Shown: positions 1 to 12,839, numbered from the stretch's first letter. The stretch: 64,000 nucleotides of DNA from Cristatella mucedo (GCA_009760855.2 WPIO01000075.1:1265001-1329000), one strand, 5' to 3'. The notes: generated by a model not told the origin, from the sequence alone. Made by a program: numbers and translations.

Positions 1-1205
1 TTACTCACTATGCATCTGCATAGTAGGACACGTGCCCGGACGAGGGTGGTTGGGTCACCTCAAGAGCGCGGCTGCAATATTGGCTTCCTCTCAAAGGTGC
101 TGCTACTACTAAGCTATGCGCAATGTACGATCACTTGGTGAAGCAAACCTTAATGGTCCTTAAGGGACTCCACAGGTGGCTGATCTGGTGTATGAGACCC
201 GACCCCCAGACGACACGGATTGAACAAGATCGGACATGTACGATTACAGCGTGCCAGTGCCTCGTCTGCCAGATCAATCGTTGTTCTCAATTATTCGAGA
301 ATGATATCACGATCAATATTTTCATAGGCAGTTGATAGATCTAGCAGCGATAGGGCAGTGGCATCTCCTTTATCGTAGCTGCATAGATCGTCACTGCTTA
401 CACGGAGGAAATTTCATTCTTTTCAATATGCGCTAACAGCTGCCTAGCGAAATTTTCTTTAAAAATCTTTGACAAAAAGGAAGAACGGAAACTGAGTTAT
501 AGTTTGCATGGACCTCTGTATCAAATCCAGGTTTTTTAAGTATCGGTCTAACGACGGCCGATTTGTGGGGCTTGGTTACAACCCCTTTTCCAGAGAAGCA
601 CTACGAATCTCGCTTACGGCAGGGCTAAGTTTGTCTGCCCCTGAAGACCACTGAGATGATGGTGTAGGGTCTTGAGGAGATGAGCTCTTTTTACTAGATA
701 CTCTTAAGGTAGCCACATCGCATGCAGAATCCTCGGGAAATAAGGAAAGTCTCAGGTTATTATTCAAAAACTGCTTTTGTCGAAGGGTATTCATGGAGGC
801 ACGATAGAGCACAACTTGTTCACTGAAGAGGCTGAAGACCTCTCGGCCAAACCATTAATATCTGCGGAGTTAGACCTCTCAGAATTTGCCAATAAATTGT
901 TTACCATCTTGTGAATCTGTTTTTGGTTCGACTGGCAGGACTTCAGTTTTCGAGTGAACAATAAGTTGCCCTGGATTTTCTAAGCTTCCGGCGGTAGAAT
1001 CGAAGGAAATCTTTGAAAATGACTAGATCTTCATCACGCCCAGACTTTTTAAAGTGGCGTTGAAGCCTGCGCTCAACACGGCGCATCTTTCGAAGTTTTT
1101 TCGTAAATTGAAAGGAGTCGCGACGGCTCTGTACGCGGACATAATGCACGGGAGCATGCTCGTCAAGGGCACTCACTTATAAGTCTCATTTCACTGCATC
1201 AATGA
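1..1205 (-). mobile_element. LINE-B (CR1/Rex1-like non-LTR): linker and RT start, cut by window edge
   Basis: 943-1176 on the - strand encodes the post-endonuclease linker typical of these LINEs (LDEHAPV... Arg/Lys-rich helices ... FKDFLRFYRRKLRKSR). Towards lower coordinates, RT blocks follow: FLSKIFKENFARQLLAHIE, then LSLLDLSTAYENIDRDIIL. The same blocks occur in the LINE-B copy at 60.5-62.3 kb. Stops and frameshifts are present; this copy is dead. Confidence 0.8.
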
Positions 1206-1209
1206 GGGT

Positions 1210-1275
1210 AACAATAATTCTAACAATAATAATTATGCATTTGCATAGAACTCTCAGAGAGCTGAATCTATGTCT
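1210..1275 (-). mobile_element. LINE-A 3' tail remnant lodged inside LINE-B
   Basis: Degenerate copy of the LINE-A 3' tail (AGCTCTCTGAGAG then an ATT-rich end on the - strand). It lies exactly between the endonuclease part (1280-2160) and the linker (943-1176) of the LINE-B copy. Confidence 0.5.
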
Positions 1276-1279
1276 AAGC

Positions 1280-2160
1280 ACTGTACATATGTTGTCTAAA
1301 AAACCTTTCCAAATGATTGCTAGTAACATCCGCAAGCAGCAGTTTTGATTCAGTCAATTGAGTCTAGGTGCAGATCAACAAGACCAGCCTCATATTACGA
1401 TTTCAAAAGTTTGTCCTAATCAATGCTGTTTAAGTTTCGTCTCGAGGCAAACTCGACGTTAACGTACGTGCAGCGGAGCAGGAACAGTAAACGTGACACA
1501 GCAATGATCCGAGAGGGTCAGCGGGCCCACAGCAAGGTCAGTGGGGTAGACAGACATCCTTAGTGAAACGAGATCTATGATATGGCCACCGACGTGAGTG
1601 GTATGATAAACATGTTAGACCAAACCAAAGTTCTTCACACAGTCAAGCAATCAGCGGACTTGTCTGTTGCTAGGGTTATCGAGATGAATGTTGAAGTCAC
1701 CTGCGATCAGTAACGACATTTCATATATTTTAGTGAGGAACTCCAAACTGTCTAAACTTCTCTATAAACAAGTTTACACAGCTAGATGGAGGTTGGTGTA
1801 GCACAACAGTGAGAGGCATTGTATTAGATGAGGACCTTATTGCAACTGATTCAAACTATAGGTCATGCGAAAAACCACATGCATTATAGCCAAATAAATC
1901 ACAAAAAACAATAGCAACCCGGCCATCAACCTTTTCAGATCGCATGGACTGAAAGAATGAGAATCCGAATGGGGCGATCTCAAATATGTAGCCACCAGAG
2001 CAGGGCGTCATCCACTATTCGGTCATGAGAAATGTATCTAGCTTCTCATAGACGACCTGATAGTGGATAAGTAACCCCTTGGTATTTAGCGAGCGGAAAT
2101 TTAACAGGCGGAATTTAAGAGACTTACCAATAACTGCTCGACGCCGATTAAGTGGCTTGC
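1280..2160 (-). mobile_element. LINE endonuclease (APE/EEP) domain, probably 5' part of the same LINE-B
   Basis: On the - strand the frame gives LIAGDFNIHLDNPSN (catalytic GDFN block), THVGGHIIDLVSLRMSVYP, and LTLSDHCCV (SDH block), preceded by PPSSCVNLFIEKF. Order and spacing are those of an AP-like LINE endonuclease. In-frame stops show decay. It is followed without a gap, apart from the LINE-A tail, by the LINE-B linker. Confidence 0.82.
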
Positions 2161-4565
2161 ATTCTTATTGGCATGTAGCCACCAGGCAGACGCCGCCCCT
2201 CTGAATTAAAATTGGCTACGGCTCTTTGTAATCGCCAGCGGTAAACTTTTCCCAGCATGCTGGGCCTCGGCGAGTGAGCTACTACCGTAAAGTGTGCTAA
2301 TCGGCACTTTAAAACTTACTGGTCGTGGGCCTGATAGCCGAGCTGCTGATACGGCGAAGGCAGGATGCAGGGAAGCTCTTACTGACCCGCCGAAGGAGGC
2401 CCGCAGATAGGTATCGACTAACGGCGACATCGCACCTTATGAATAAGCAGGTCATGTTTTGTTTTGAATGGATTCCAGCTCCAACCGCCTTGCTAGCGGC
2501 GGAATGTCGCATCTTACAGGCACTGATAAGGCTTATGGATGCTGCCATATTGTCTTCTCCTATGAGGGCTCGTCACCAACACGCTCGGTACGGGCAGCCA
2601 ATTCGCCGGTTCACAATGAAGATTACAATTGTCCAGGTACGAAGCTTCTTTTACTGTTTAAGATTATATACTGATATCTTGGTCTATTCAGACGAGTTTA
2701 TGATTTCGTTGAAAACCGAAGCGTAGGTATCGAGGCCTTATGGGATATAAGGATGTGGAATCTTTTGCTCTGGCCGTCTTAACACTGCGAAAATCGCTCC
2801 GCACTTTCGCAAAGACGGCGTACTGTTTTATGCCGCCGACGGTTCTATGCTTCCCGGTTCACTGTCTGTCCTCCCGACTTCACAGCCACTCGGCTTCCTC
2901 TCTTTCTTGAGCGATTATTTTTCATTTCCTCTCTTTCTTTATTTGAGCGATCTGAAGCTGCTGTCGGCTGCTGAAAGCCGCTAGAGGGCGCAGCTGTTGC
3001 GGCTTTGGCGGCTCGCAAGCATCTTTTGCATTGTACAGAAGCATAGGGTTAGCTGCTTTCATAGACACGCGGAATCAGCTGCGGACTCAGCGGTTTACAG
3101 GTAAACTCAGCAGTTAGGGCCTCCAAAGGAGAAGAGCTACTTACACCAGCACCGCAATGCTAACCTTTGCTTATCTGCGAATATCGCTGTCTCAAAATGT
3201 CCTCAACTCGCAAGGCCAGATTGTGGCTAACCCTTCCGGCTTCACGTTTTTTCTCAGCCCTTTTTTGGCAATGTGAAAGCTCGTGAAAGTGAGATGAGCA
3301 CCATAGGCTTGGTTAAGCTTAACAGCAACAGGTGCTCTCCGCATAGAGCACTGGCTACGCGAAAGCATTCCAGTTTTTTAATGAGCTCTGCTTTCTTCAG
3401 CCGTTTTGGAGACAGAATATGTTTGAAATTTACGGTACAGCGCTCATCACGCAGTTACTGATCTAAAGTATCGGCGGTGCTGATCTCACGGAACAACCAC
3501 TTCAAAGCAAAGCTTCGAATTTTCAAAATGCGGATTACAACAGCGATTGACAAATAAGGACCGGAGTGGGAGTTGGTGCTCGAAATTTGTTGTGCCGGGT
3601 ATTCATATCTAGAAGTAAGTATCGCCAAGCGCTAGTTCAGCATGTGCGATTTGCTTCGCACTATGAGCGATTCGTACAATTCTTTCCTTGCTCCTCCGCA
3701 TTGCCGACGTGTAGACCACCCATCGAGCTCAGTGAGTAAGGTGCCGTAATGCTTGCTATATTAGTCGCGTAAGGTAATAAGGCGATGTCGATAAGCGGAT
3801 GTTCCTCTAGCTTTGCTTGTCGACTGCAGGATAGCGAGATAAACTGCTCTCAGCTGGAATTAGAATCTAGATCTCAGCTTTTATCGTCTAATGCTGCAAG
3901 CTAGAGTCAGCAAGTCGGACTACGGGTTAGTTGCCATCTGCAGCAACTGCTTTTAAAGTACATTATCCGGTAATCCGCAGATTGCCGGGCATTAGAGAGG
4001 GCAGGCTAGTCTAAAGTACCCACCCTGAAGCGCCGCCTTGAATAATAACGCCTTGAATAATGCGACATCGCAAGAGTCCCGTCTAGATGCAGGTGCACGC
4101 TGCTGATTCGATGCAGTATTGGGTAGATTTCATACCAACCCAGGCGGCCATATTTTGGGAACTGCTACCCCCCCACCCGTAGGTCCTATGAAGCACTCGT
4201 GGACAGTATTTTAAAGCTGTACTACAGCAACTACTCCGGGATGTTACCCTATACAATTGCGAGAGGCTAAGAAACTCGCAAATGGAAGTGCACATTTTTA
4301 CTTCAGCTGAGAAGCTAAGAGCCAGCTCTAGGGGTGTTAGCAAACCTCGTACCCAGTGTCGCCTCCCAAGAGGAAGTAGTACCTTTCGTTGAACTTTCTG
4401 GTGCTTTTATTCATTCATCTGGCCAGCGCCGACACTACATTCGTTACTTTCAAGCCAAGCGCTTCGAATAATCGTATCAGAAGAAGTTGGTCTCATTGTC
4501 TGATTGCGGCTGCATCAATTCGCTCACACGGCCAAAATGAAGCATCCCACGCCCCTTATATGTAT
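2161..4565. other. No gene recognised
   Basis: Open frames here are short and lack known motifs. The only structure seen is pyrimidine-rich sequence near 2890-2950. Probably intergenic or intronic decayed repeat sequence. Confidence 0.4.
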
Positions 4566-5345
4566 TTAATGTATCTCCGGCTGTAACTCCACAAAGTCAT
4601 ACAGACCACGTGGGTGTTACGCAGGAGAGTTTTGTATAGCGCACTCGCAGCCTAAGCGGCTTTCGGAACGCATTCGGTAGCCAACAGACTTCGTCTGACG
4701 CAACAAAGAGAAAGAGAGGGAAGCATAGCCGAGTCAGGAGAGCAGTTGAGGTAGTGAGTAGCATGGAAGTAGCAGCTCAGGACCACTGAAAAGGATGTGC
4801 CCTAGTCGGCAGCAGGAGAGTAGTTGCCGTTGCGTAAGAATCGTGGAAGCGAGTTCCACAGCCTTGGACCTGCAGAGCTAAAGCTTTTGTCGCAACGGTC
4901 TTTAAGCGGAGGAAAGGAACAGCTAATTGATTGTCTACACAGGACCTGAGGGCGCGAACAGGCTGAAACTGGTGCAGCAGTTCAGCTAGGTACGAAGGAG
5001 CCAAGCCGTGGCGGGCCTTGTGGGTCAGCGTAAGAACTTTGCTCTGTATCCTTTGCTCAACCGGCAACCATCCTAGCTCTTTTAGCAAAGGAGACACGTG
5101 CTCAAACCGGTGGGACTTGAAGACTAGCCTTGCAGCCATATTCATAGTCTGCTGCAGTGGCCTAATAGCTTTATTTGGCAGCCCAGCCAAAAGGGATTTT
5201 CAATAATCAAGCCGAGACAGAACTAAAGAGCTAGTTATATCTTTTACAAGTCATTGTGGGAGACAGCTCCTAATCTTGGATAGGGATCGGATGTGATGGC
5301 TAGCTGTAGAGGCAGACTTGGGATCCAGCTGCAAAAATTTGCTAT
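4566..5345 (-). mobile_element. LINE-B 3' end (RT C-terminal domain and tail)
   Basis: 4777-5190 encodes the C-terminal LINE domain: NMAARLVFKSHRFEHVSPLL, KELGWLPVEQRIQSKVLTL, YLAELLHQFQPVRALRS, LRLKTVATKALAL. The 3' UTR continues to about 4566 and matches 62160-62270 and 10845-10950 base for base over long runs (including GAGTTACAG near the end). The region 5190-5345 matches 61270-61450. Confidence 0.85.
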
Positions 5346-6149
5346 ACATCCAGGCAGGAGAGCGTGGCCAGCCAGGGGTCAAACAGCAGGGCTTAGGTGC
5401 TGAGAGTGTCGCCCGTCAGGACGAGGCAGGCTCTGCGGGGGCGTGTCAAGCAGCGGCTGGGCAAGCAGCCAGCAGCCAAGCGTGCTGGGCTGCCCACCTG
5501 CTGCCGCCGCGAAGCTAGATATACGGAAAAAGCGGTACTTGAGGCGTCCACTTTCCCAAGCTTAGCCAGCGGCACGGTAGCAACGGTATCTTGATGAAGG
5601 AGGCGACGTGATCGATCTGGAAGATCGAAGATCTAGCGTCTGGAAGAGGAAGGGCCTGTCAACGGAGGACCGCGGCGACGGTGAAGTTAAAGGCAGAGCA
5701 GTTTCCAAAGCAAAAAAAAAAGGAGGTAGGGGCTCGATTCGACACGACCTGGTGCTCGTAGGGATATGGCATCCGCAGCCACGGCTGCCGCTGCCAGTAA
5801 GTGGAGGGCCACTATTGGATGAGGCAAGTGCTTTAAGGCAGAGACGAGTTACGAGTAAAATCAGGCGCAAAACAGACCTGAAAGCAGAGAGAAAGGAAGG
5901 TGGTGAACGGGAGAGGATCTACGGTTCTAATATCCTAGCTACAGTTAAGCACAGCGATCATACACATATGTCTCTCTACCTGAAAAGGAATATCAGTTAA
6001 AAACCTATGGTGTAGCGGTCAGTGACAGACTTTACCTAGTGACCCAGGCCGAGACCGAAAATAACTGTTACCCACATCTTCAAAATGAACAATTCTACCA
6101 AAATATTAATCGTTAGGATACACTATCGAGATCGTTGAATTTCTCGTCT
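5346..6149. other. Unassigned, locally GC-rich
   Basis: Open frames on both strands at 5560-6000 are Arg/Ser/Pro-rich without ATG starts or recognisable domains. I see no gene here. Confidence 0.35.
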
Positions 6150-6750
6150 TAAATTTCAGTTCAGACAATGATGGCCACTGAATCTCGACGCAGCTTTTGA
6201 TACACTTAATCACTAAATCATTCTTCAGCACATATAACCGGTCTGTGGATAGCAAATGCTGGACTGCAACAGCTTAGGTCATAAACCTCAAGTTCAAAGA
6301 TCTCACCTCCAAGATAGGTTATCTAGAATCGATTATCTGACCTAAGCGCACAATATGGGCGTGCCGTTACATTGCTAAGTTGGCCTTTTAACAGGTAAGG
6401 AATATTTAAAAAAATTCAAAATTCCAAAATTACCCTGCTTAGACAAGAATATGCAGCCGAATTAGTTCAGGCATTTGTGACATCGAATTCTATCTGAGGT
6501 TGTCTGGCTCCTTAATCTGCATCAAATTGACTTCCAGATTGACTTCAGGCTCACAGAAGCTTCTCGTGCTTGCACCAGCTTACCTCCCCCACATCCTTCC
6601 CATCTCCCGTGTCCTCTCGTACCATCCGCTTATCGGCTTACAGTCGTCTTACCGAGACCCGTGTGAAATTGAAATATGTTCGTCATTAGTCTCCAGTTCG
6701 TATCCTAATAAGTTAGAAGCTTGCTTCTGCCACAACCTCTTGGATTGACT
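6150..6750 (+). mobile_element. Heavily decayed LINE-A (RT and C-terminal domain)
   Basis: Fragments in order and in shifting frames: LDAAFDTLNH (RT block), GIANAGLQQLRS, ELVQAFVTSNSI and LAPAYLPHILP. Each matches the intact-looking LINE-A CTD at 17.4-18.1 kb. Confidence 0.65.
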
Positions 6751-6825
6751 GAAAGTTTCAGCTAAAGGTGAGCTAAAAGTGAGCTGCATACATACTGATC
6801 GAACAACAACAACAACATTATGATA

Positions 6826-7085
6826 ATAATAATAACGCACTTGATAAAGCGCCCTCAGAGAACTCATCTTTTTCTAGGCGCTTTACAGTTGCTGCAAAGG
6901 AAGCGCGATTGAATGGTTAGTGCTAGCATGCTCAATAAACAATACAAATAACAGGGTTAGGCGTGACATGCACATGGTCAGCATGCAAGTGTGGTTAGTG
7001 GCAGCATGCAACAGTGTCAACAAGCATAGGCACATAAAGGACGAATCACAGAAATCCCCTAAATGCTGTCATAAATAGAACAACA
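6826..7085 (-). mobile_element. LINE-A 3' end
   Basis: Starts with the reversed (ATT)n and hairpin (GGCGCTTT / AAGCGCC pair), then the 3' UTR with the repeated GCATGC words. It ends at the reverse of the last ORF codons. 5'-truncated insertion. Confidence 0.85.
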
Positions 7086-7649
7086 GTCCACGTTTTCCCC
7101 TAAGTTTCGTTAAGTCCACGTTTTTCCTTAAGCAGGTATGAGTAATCATAGAAACTCTTATGTGCACGTCCCGGCTCAGCAGCACATAAGTTTGCTAGTG
7201 CAAACATGTATACGCACCTGTTCGATGAATTTGCAGTAACCGATGGCTACCAATGGCTTGCTAGATGTGAGGCCAATCCCTCTCGACGTCAGATACACCC
7301 GAACCCACACCCGTCTTGTTGTGGCAGAAAAAAGACACTCTCTCTCTGCTCTTCAGCCTCTTGGGCTAAGCGGGGTCACCCTTCTCTACCTGCCGTACGA
7401 CCTTCTCTTCTAACCTCTCCTAATCTCTTCTAATCTCTCCAGAATAAATAGTAAATGACTTGATCACGTGTTTTCAACTACCAACGAACAAAATAGCTCG
7501 CCAACCAGTGGCGAATCCTGACGGCTTTTACCTACCCAGAAGTAACTGAGGAAATGGCTCGACAGCTCCACTCGACTGCCTCGTAAGTGGGTAGTTCGTC
7601 GATACTAGTCTTCCGCTATCCACACGTCGTGTAATCGCAATCACGATTA
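7086..7649. other. No gene recognised
   Basis: Unique-looking sequence between two LINE-A pieces; no motif or structured repeat seen. Confidence 0.4.
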
Positions 7650-8927
7650 TCATGAATTCACGTCAGAAGGGATTTTGGACTATAGGCGGCAGTACCACGA
7701 CTAACTGTGGCCCCCAGTCCCTCTTGCCTCTTGTGGTCCCTCTAGCCGATGTGATCACTAGGCATAATCTTGGCTTTCACTTCTATGCAGATGACACTCA
7801 GTTGTACCTCTGCTTTGATCCCTCCCAGCCCTCCAGCTCGTCGAATTCTCTCAACTCCCTTGCTGCATGTATTGATGACATGGATGGAAGCAAACTTTCT
7901 TAAATTAAATGATCATAAAACCAACTTACTAGTTATGGGCAAACCCAGTGTGTGATTCAGAAATTGAAAAGGTTAACACTCACAACCGGCACTGCCTGCA
8001 CATCTTCTGTTGAATGTTCGCAAAATCTAGATTTCATGTTACAGAGTGAACTTTCATTGGAGGATCGCATCAGCTGTCCAGTCAAGTCTGTCAACTTTCA
8101 GCAAAATTACACTGCTAAAATTCGGGCTTGTTTAGACAGGAATAAATATAATCAATATAATATTTTTGTATAGTGCCCTAAGTGAACTTAATCTCTAAAT
8201 ATGTACTTCACATATGCAGCGAGGCTCAAGCCCACGAAATCGGCCAGACCTTGGTAGGGGCGAGCACCTTAACCACTGGGCCAAGCCTGTGGGATATCAC
8301 ATCAAAATTAGTTCATGCATTTGTGTCATCCGTTTTGACTTCTATTACTCACTGCTTGCTGGATTACCGGCCTGTGCAATCAGGTGCTAACAGCTTGTGC
8401 TAAACACTTCAGCTTGCCTTGTCTGTCGTGAGCCTCGCAGTTGCCGGGCTCCAGCCTACCTGCCTGATGTACTGCCCCACCAGGCTAAACATCATAACAT
8501 TCACTTTTTGGAATCTAATTGTTTACCCATACCTCGCAAAAACCTCAAATTCTTTGGAGACCGTCCCTTTAGCTCGTATGCTCCCAAAGCCTGGAACTCA
8601 CTCCCGACGCGTCACGACATCTCCTGACTTGACCACATTTAAAAAGAAACTAAAAACAAATCTATTTATCACACCATTTAGTGGGTCCATGTGATTCATC
8701 CTTTGCGTGCTGACAGTGTGCATGCTGCCACTAACCAAACCTGCATGCTGACCCTGTGGATGTCACCCCTAACCATGTTATTCTTGTTGTTTATTGAGCA
8801 TGCTACCACTAACCATCCGATCGTGCTTCCTTTGCTGCAGCAGATTTAAGCGCCTAGAAAGAGATTGAGTTCTCTGAGAGCGCTTATCAAATTCATTATT
8901 GTTATTATTGTTATTGTTATTATTATT
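7650..8927 (+). mobile_element. LINE-A, RT core to tail, interrupted by a SINE
   Basis: 7760-7900 encodes GFHFYADDTQLYLCF, the RT catalytic YADD block, then LNSLAACIDDM and a KTNLLVMGKPSV block. After the SINE-2 insertion at 8165-8290 the CTD resumes with APAYLPDVLPHQAKHH and PKAWNSLPTR. The 3' hairpin tail ends in (ATT)-rich sequence at about 8927. Several frameshifts and stops. Confidence 0.88.
8165..8292 (-). mobile_element. SINE-2 (tRNA-derived head, LINE-A-like tail) nested in LINE-A
   Basis: On the - strand it begins GGCTTGGCCCAGTGGTTAAG (A-box-like), carries a B-box-like TCGTGGGCTTGAGCC, and ends AGAGATTAAGTTCACTTAGG followed by an AT-rich end. It splits LINE-A exactly between GGAATA and GGATAT, where other copies are continuous. 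Second copy at 36.9 kb. Confidence 0.75.
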
Positions 8928-9375
8928 AGAAGAGTACCTGTTCTCCTCTTCTTTAATTGCTAAGAAATGACATTGCTTTTTCCTTATGTAGTTTTTGTGC
9001 TTGTCTGTGCTTTTTTCATAATATGTTACCAATCATGGATTCAACTAACCGAATGCGCCCAGATAGTCGTCTTCCGTTCTGGCATGCTAACGTTGGCATG
9101 CTACGAAGCTTATCAGTAACTCTTGGATATAGCTTTTGCTGCAACAATATTTTAATTCACTCAGGTAGAGATTGCATACTCTTAGGGTGCTATACAATAC
9201 ATATTTAATTTATCATTACTATATCTCACCGTGAGATTTCGAAGCCTAGATGTCAATGGGCAACGCTCGTCCAGTGAGCTTTTTAAGTACGTGGTACCCA
9301 TTCGAAACGTTAATCATACGAAATCTCTTATATAATTCATATATTACATGTCAAAATCTACTATATTAATAATAG
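8928..9375. other. No gene recognised
   Basis: AT-rich, no conserved frame. Confidence 0.4.
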
Positions 9376-9540
9376 GCGATGATCTATGTAATAATAATAA
9401 CACACTTGATAAAGCGCCCTCAGAGAACTCAATCCATTTCATCGGCGCTTCTAATTTGCTGCAAAGGAAACACGATCGAATGGCGAGTGGTACCATGCCT
9501 GATAAAAAATGAATAACATGGTTAGGGGAATAACATGTTT
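9376..9540 (-). mobile_element. LINE-A 3' tail
   Basis: Reverse (ATT)n, then GATAAAGCGCC ... GGCGCTT, then part of the 3' UTR (AACATGGTTAGG). Truncated. Confidence 0.8.
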
Positions 9541-9639
9541 TGGAGGTGTAGCATTTTAAGAGAACTTTATATATATATTTAGGTGCTTTACAAATCGCCG
9601 CAATAGAATCAATGCCCAAGGGTTAGTGACGTGCACAAT

Positions 9640-10260
9640 ATCAAGCATGCAAAATCAAACAAATATAATCATGCTTGGATCAGCATCAGCATCAAGAAAA
9701 AGAAAGAAAACACTCAGCTCGTCAACCAGCTAACAGGACACATAGGCTACTAACATGCACACATTCAGTTATAAAAGCTCTGACCCACTAAAGGAAAAAA
9801 CACAATTCACGTAGGTGAAGGTAAAGCTGACCTGAATAGTTGCCTTTAGTTGAAGCTTTAAAGGTAAAACGTCATTTATCCTAGTGAGGTAGCTAGTGGC
9901 GCGTTTCGGACTTTCGATAAGTAGAGTTCGAAGGCTCGTAAGCGTTGGGATTTCACTTTAGTGTGAGGAGCAGCAAGGCGACTTAATGCTGAGGAGCACG
10001 TGCTGCTAGAGCGCAGCGGAGGAGTAAGCCGGTCGAATAGGTAAGCCAGTGCACGAGTGTGGATTTTGAAAATCGGTTTAATAAGTTATAGGAAGCCTTC
10101 TCAGACAGAAGTGATGCGCCGGAGAAGCTATGCCTCTGATGACAGACCATGCGAGCTTCTGAGTTTTGCACCAGTCGCAGAAAATTAGGTGCAGCACAGG
10201 CAGCGAATCCTGAGTAAAGGGAATTTCGCGATAAATTGGGTATATAATCGAGGGGCATGG
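9640..10260 (-). mobile_element. Decayed LINE C-terminal domain, a third family or very old copy
   Basis: 9983-10258 on the - strand reads LYSGFAACAAPNFLRLVQNS then ARMVCHQRHSFSGASLL. It aligns to the LINE CTD pattern (LxGLPxxxxxRLQxVQNxAARLVCxxRR). Sequence downstream is frameshifted. It differs from LINE-A and LINE-B. Confidence 0.6.
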
Positions 10261-10559
10261 GAAGCTAATCCGTGGTCTCTCGAAATAATCTCTATACTCA
10301 ATGATACATTAATCAACGGATCAAGAAGAGCTCGAGTTTGGCTCTTCTTTATTTAGAGGAAAATGAAAAAAAATGCGGATCAAAGTTCACGGCTGCTTAA
10401 AATGACTGGCATGAGCAGTCCGCGAGCTCACCCTCATTCTTTACTGTGAGCCTTCAAGTGGAGATGTCCTCATGAAACCATTGTCCTCGTGAAACCATCG
10501 CATGCAGAGCTCTTGAATGTATTTTCCTATTTGATTATGAGCTCATGTATCTTTTTCTT

Positions 10560-10672
10560 CAAGAGACGTAGAGTTCCCTTTGCAGCAAATGTAAAGCGCC
10601 TAGAAAGAGATTAAGTTCTCTGAGGGCGCTTTATCAAGTACATTATTATTATTATTATTGTTATTATTATTC
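10560..10672 (+). mobile_element. LINE-A 3' tail
   Basis: CTTTGCAGCAAATGTAAAG, the hairpin and (ATT)n are all present. Only the last ~110 bp of the element. Confidence 0.85.
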
Positions 10673-10844
10673 GTCTTCACATCGCCTTCTGAATTAGCCA
10701 AGCACTAGGATCACTTGGTACCGCAACGTCTCTATAGGATTTTACAAGCTCCCTGCTTCTCTCGAAGCTAGACTCGTGTAACTCAAGAGACAGAGCCAGT
10801 GAAGAAGCAACCCAACTATGACAGAGCACGTGAAGACGCAATCA

Positions 10845-10950
10845 TAAAGCCGCTTAGGCTGTGAGTGTGAAATACAAAACTCTCCTGCGTAACACCCACA
10901 TGGTCTTTATGACTTTGCGGAGTTACAGACGGAGATACATTACATTACGT
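10845..10950 (+). mobile_element. LINE-B 3' tail
   Basis: Matches 62160-62270: AAGCCGCTTAGGCTGTGAGTG, ACAAAACTCTCCTGC, GGAGTTACAGACGGAG, ending ACATTACATTAC. Severely 5'-truncated. Confidence 0.85.
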
Positions 10951-12490
10951 CAATAGGCTGTGCCAAAAATGACCACCAGATTGGCCTTTAAATCCACGAA
11001 ATTCCCTCTTGTTTCTGCTTTACTATAGGAGCACTGGCAGCTCCTGGATGGCAAATGGTCGAGTGCCTTCACGGCTGCATAAACTTCTCCAGCAGATTCA
11101 GTTTCACTTAGTTTTTCCTGCACTCACTTTAAGAATGATGGTGACAGTAGGATGCTGTCGACCGGTTCTATATTGTGCTGTGATGTCCGCCTGACAGGAG
11201 ATTTACATGAGGTTTTCTTTTTTTAAAGCCTAAAATTACATTCAGATGCTTACACAGGCTAACTTATCATTGAATTTCCATGGAACAGGTTTTCGTAGCG
11301 TCTCTACCCTGCTGCTTACAAGTCAGACTTTGCTTTTTCACGATAGTCTTCTGGCTTTTAACTATGACTGCTATTAGCATTAGTGAGCTCTTGCGAGGCT
11401 ATCACCACCCAAACATCGGTCTCGATCTTCAAAGTGGCGCGAAGAGGCAGTGAGATTAGGAAAATGGTGAGCAAGATTCGTCGATAAGCGATTGGGTACT
11501 GATGTGATCCACTCTAATGCCATAGGAAGCGGAAGTTTGTGAATCTCTTCATACCACCATAAGCTCCCCTGAGCAGTTCTCATTTCTACCAAAATCTAAG
11601 CTGCACAAAGCTCATAATTAGCAGAGCCATTATAGAGATAAAATAAAACGGATTCACTGTGCGGCTGGACTGCATTAGTTGTATTACAGGTATAGTGTAT
11701 GTGCAAGCATGTATTCAGCAAGGAGCCCGCTCTCTGCAGCTATCGATGAGTTTTATTGCGCAAGCGGGGCTGCTAGAGCTCTTCTCCGAATTAATCTAAT
11801 AAAAGGGCCATATCAACATTAATCAGGCAGCTGTTGGACAAGGGCTTCATGAAAGGTTTCCTGAGAGATGGCACATTCCATAAGCAAGAGGTAACGTGAC
11901 CCTTAAAGACATAATTCACTTTCGAAATTGATGTGAATAGACAATCAGGCTGCGTAGAGAGGAGCCACGACGCCCAAAAGTGTGGTTAAACGTGCAGAAA
12001 ATTTCAATTCGTGGTTGAATGAAGTGAATGTTGTTGCACGCATTTTGCAGGTGCTGCTGAATAGTACCCGAAGCTTTGACAAGTTTAGAGTGAGCCAGTG
12101 AGATCCAAATGCTGGTCTTCGGGCTAATATCAATATGGGGTTTATATTTAGCAATAATTATTAGATGTGTCTTATAAATATCACAGTTGGTTAACCAGAT
12201 ACCTATTCAGGTGCTGCACAGTTAATTGCAGGCAAGTTAGCATGTTTAGGCAAGCGTGAGAAAGACGCCAGACCACTTGGCACCACTGATTAGTAGGCGT
12301 GGGAAGTTTTGTTCAGATTGAGCTAGACTGTTAGAAACAGTGGTCATCATAGCACTTTCTGAGGGAAGAGTGGCAGTGAATTCGCTGCATGCCCGTGGGA
12401 ACGCTCCAAAAAAGGCAGTAGAGCAATAAATAATGGGTGTCGTTCTTCAGAGAACGACGAAGCGATAGCCAAAAGAGAGGCAGGTAGAGA
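10951..12490. other. No gene recognised
   Basis: Short frames only, no domains. Sequence becomes purine-rich approaching the (GA)n tract. Confidence 0.4.
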
Positions 12491-12519
12491 GAACGTGATC
12501 CCAAGTAGAGAGAGGGAGA

Positions 12520-12839
<320 letters not shown>

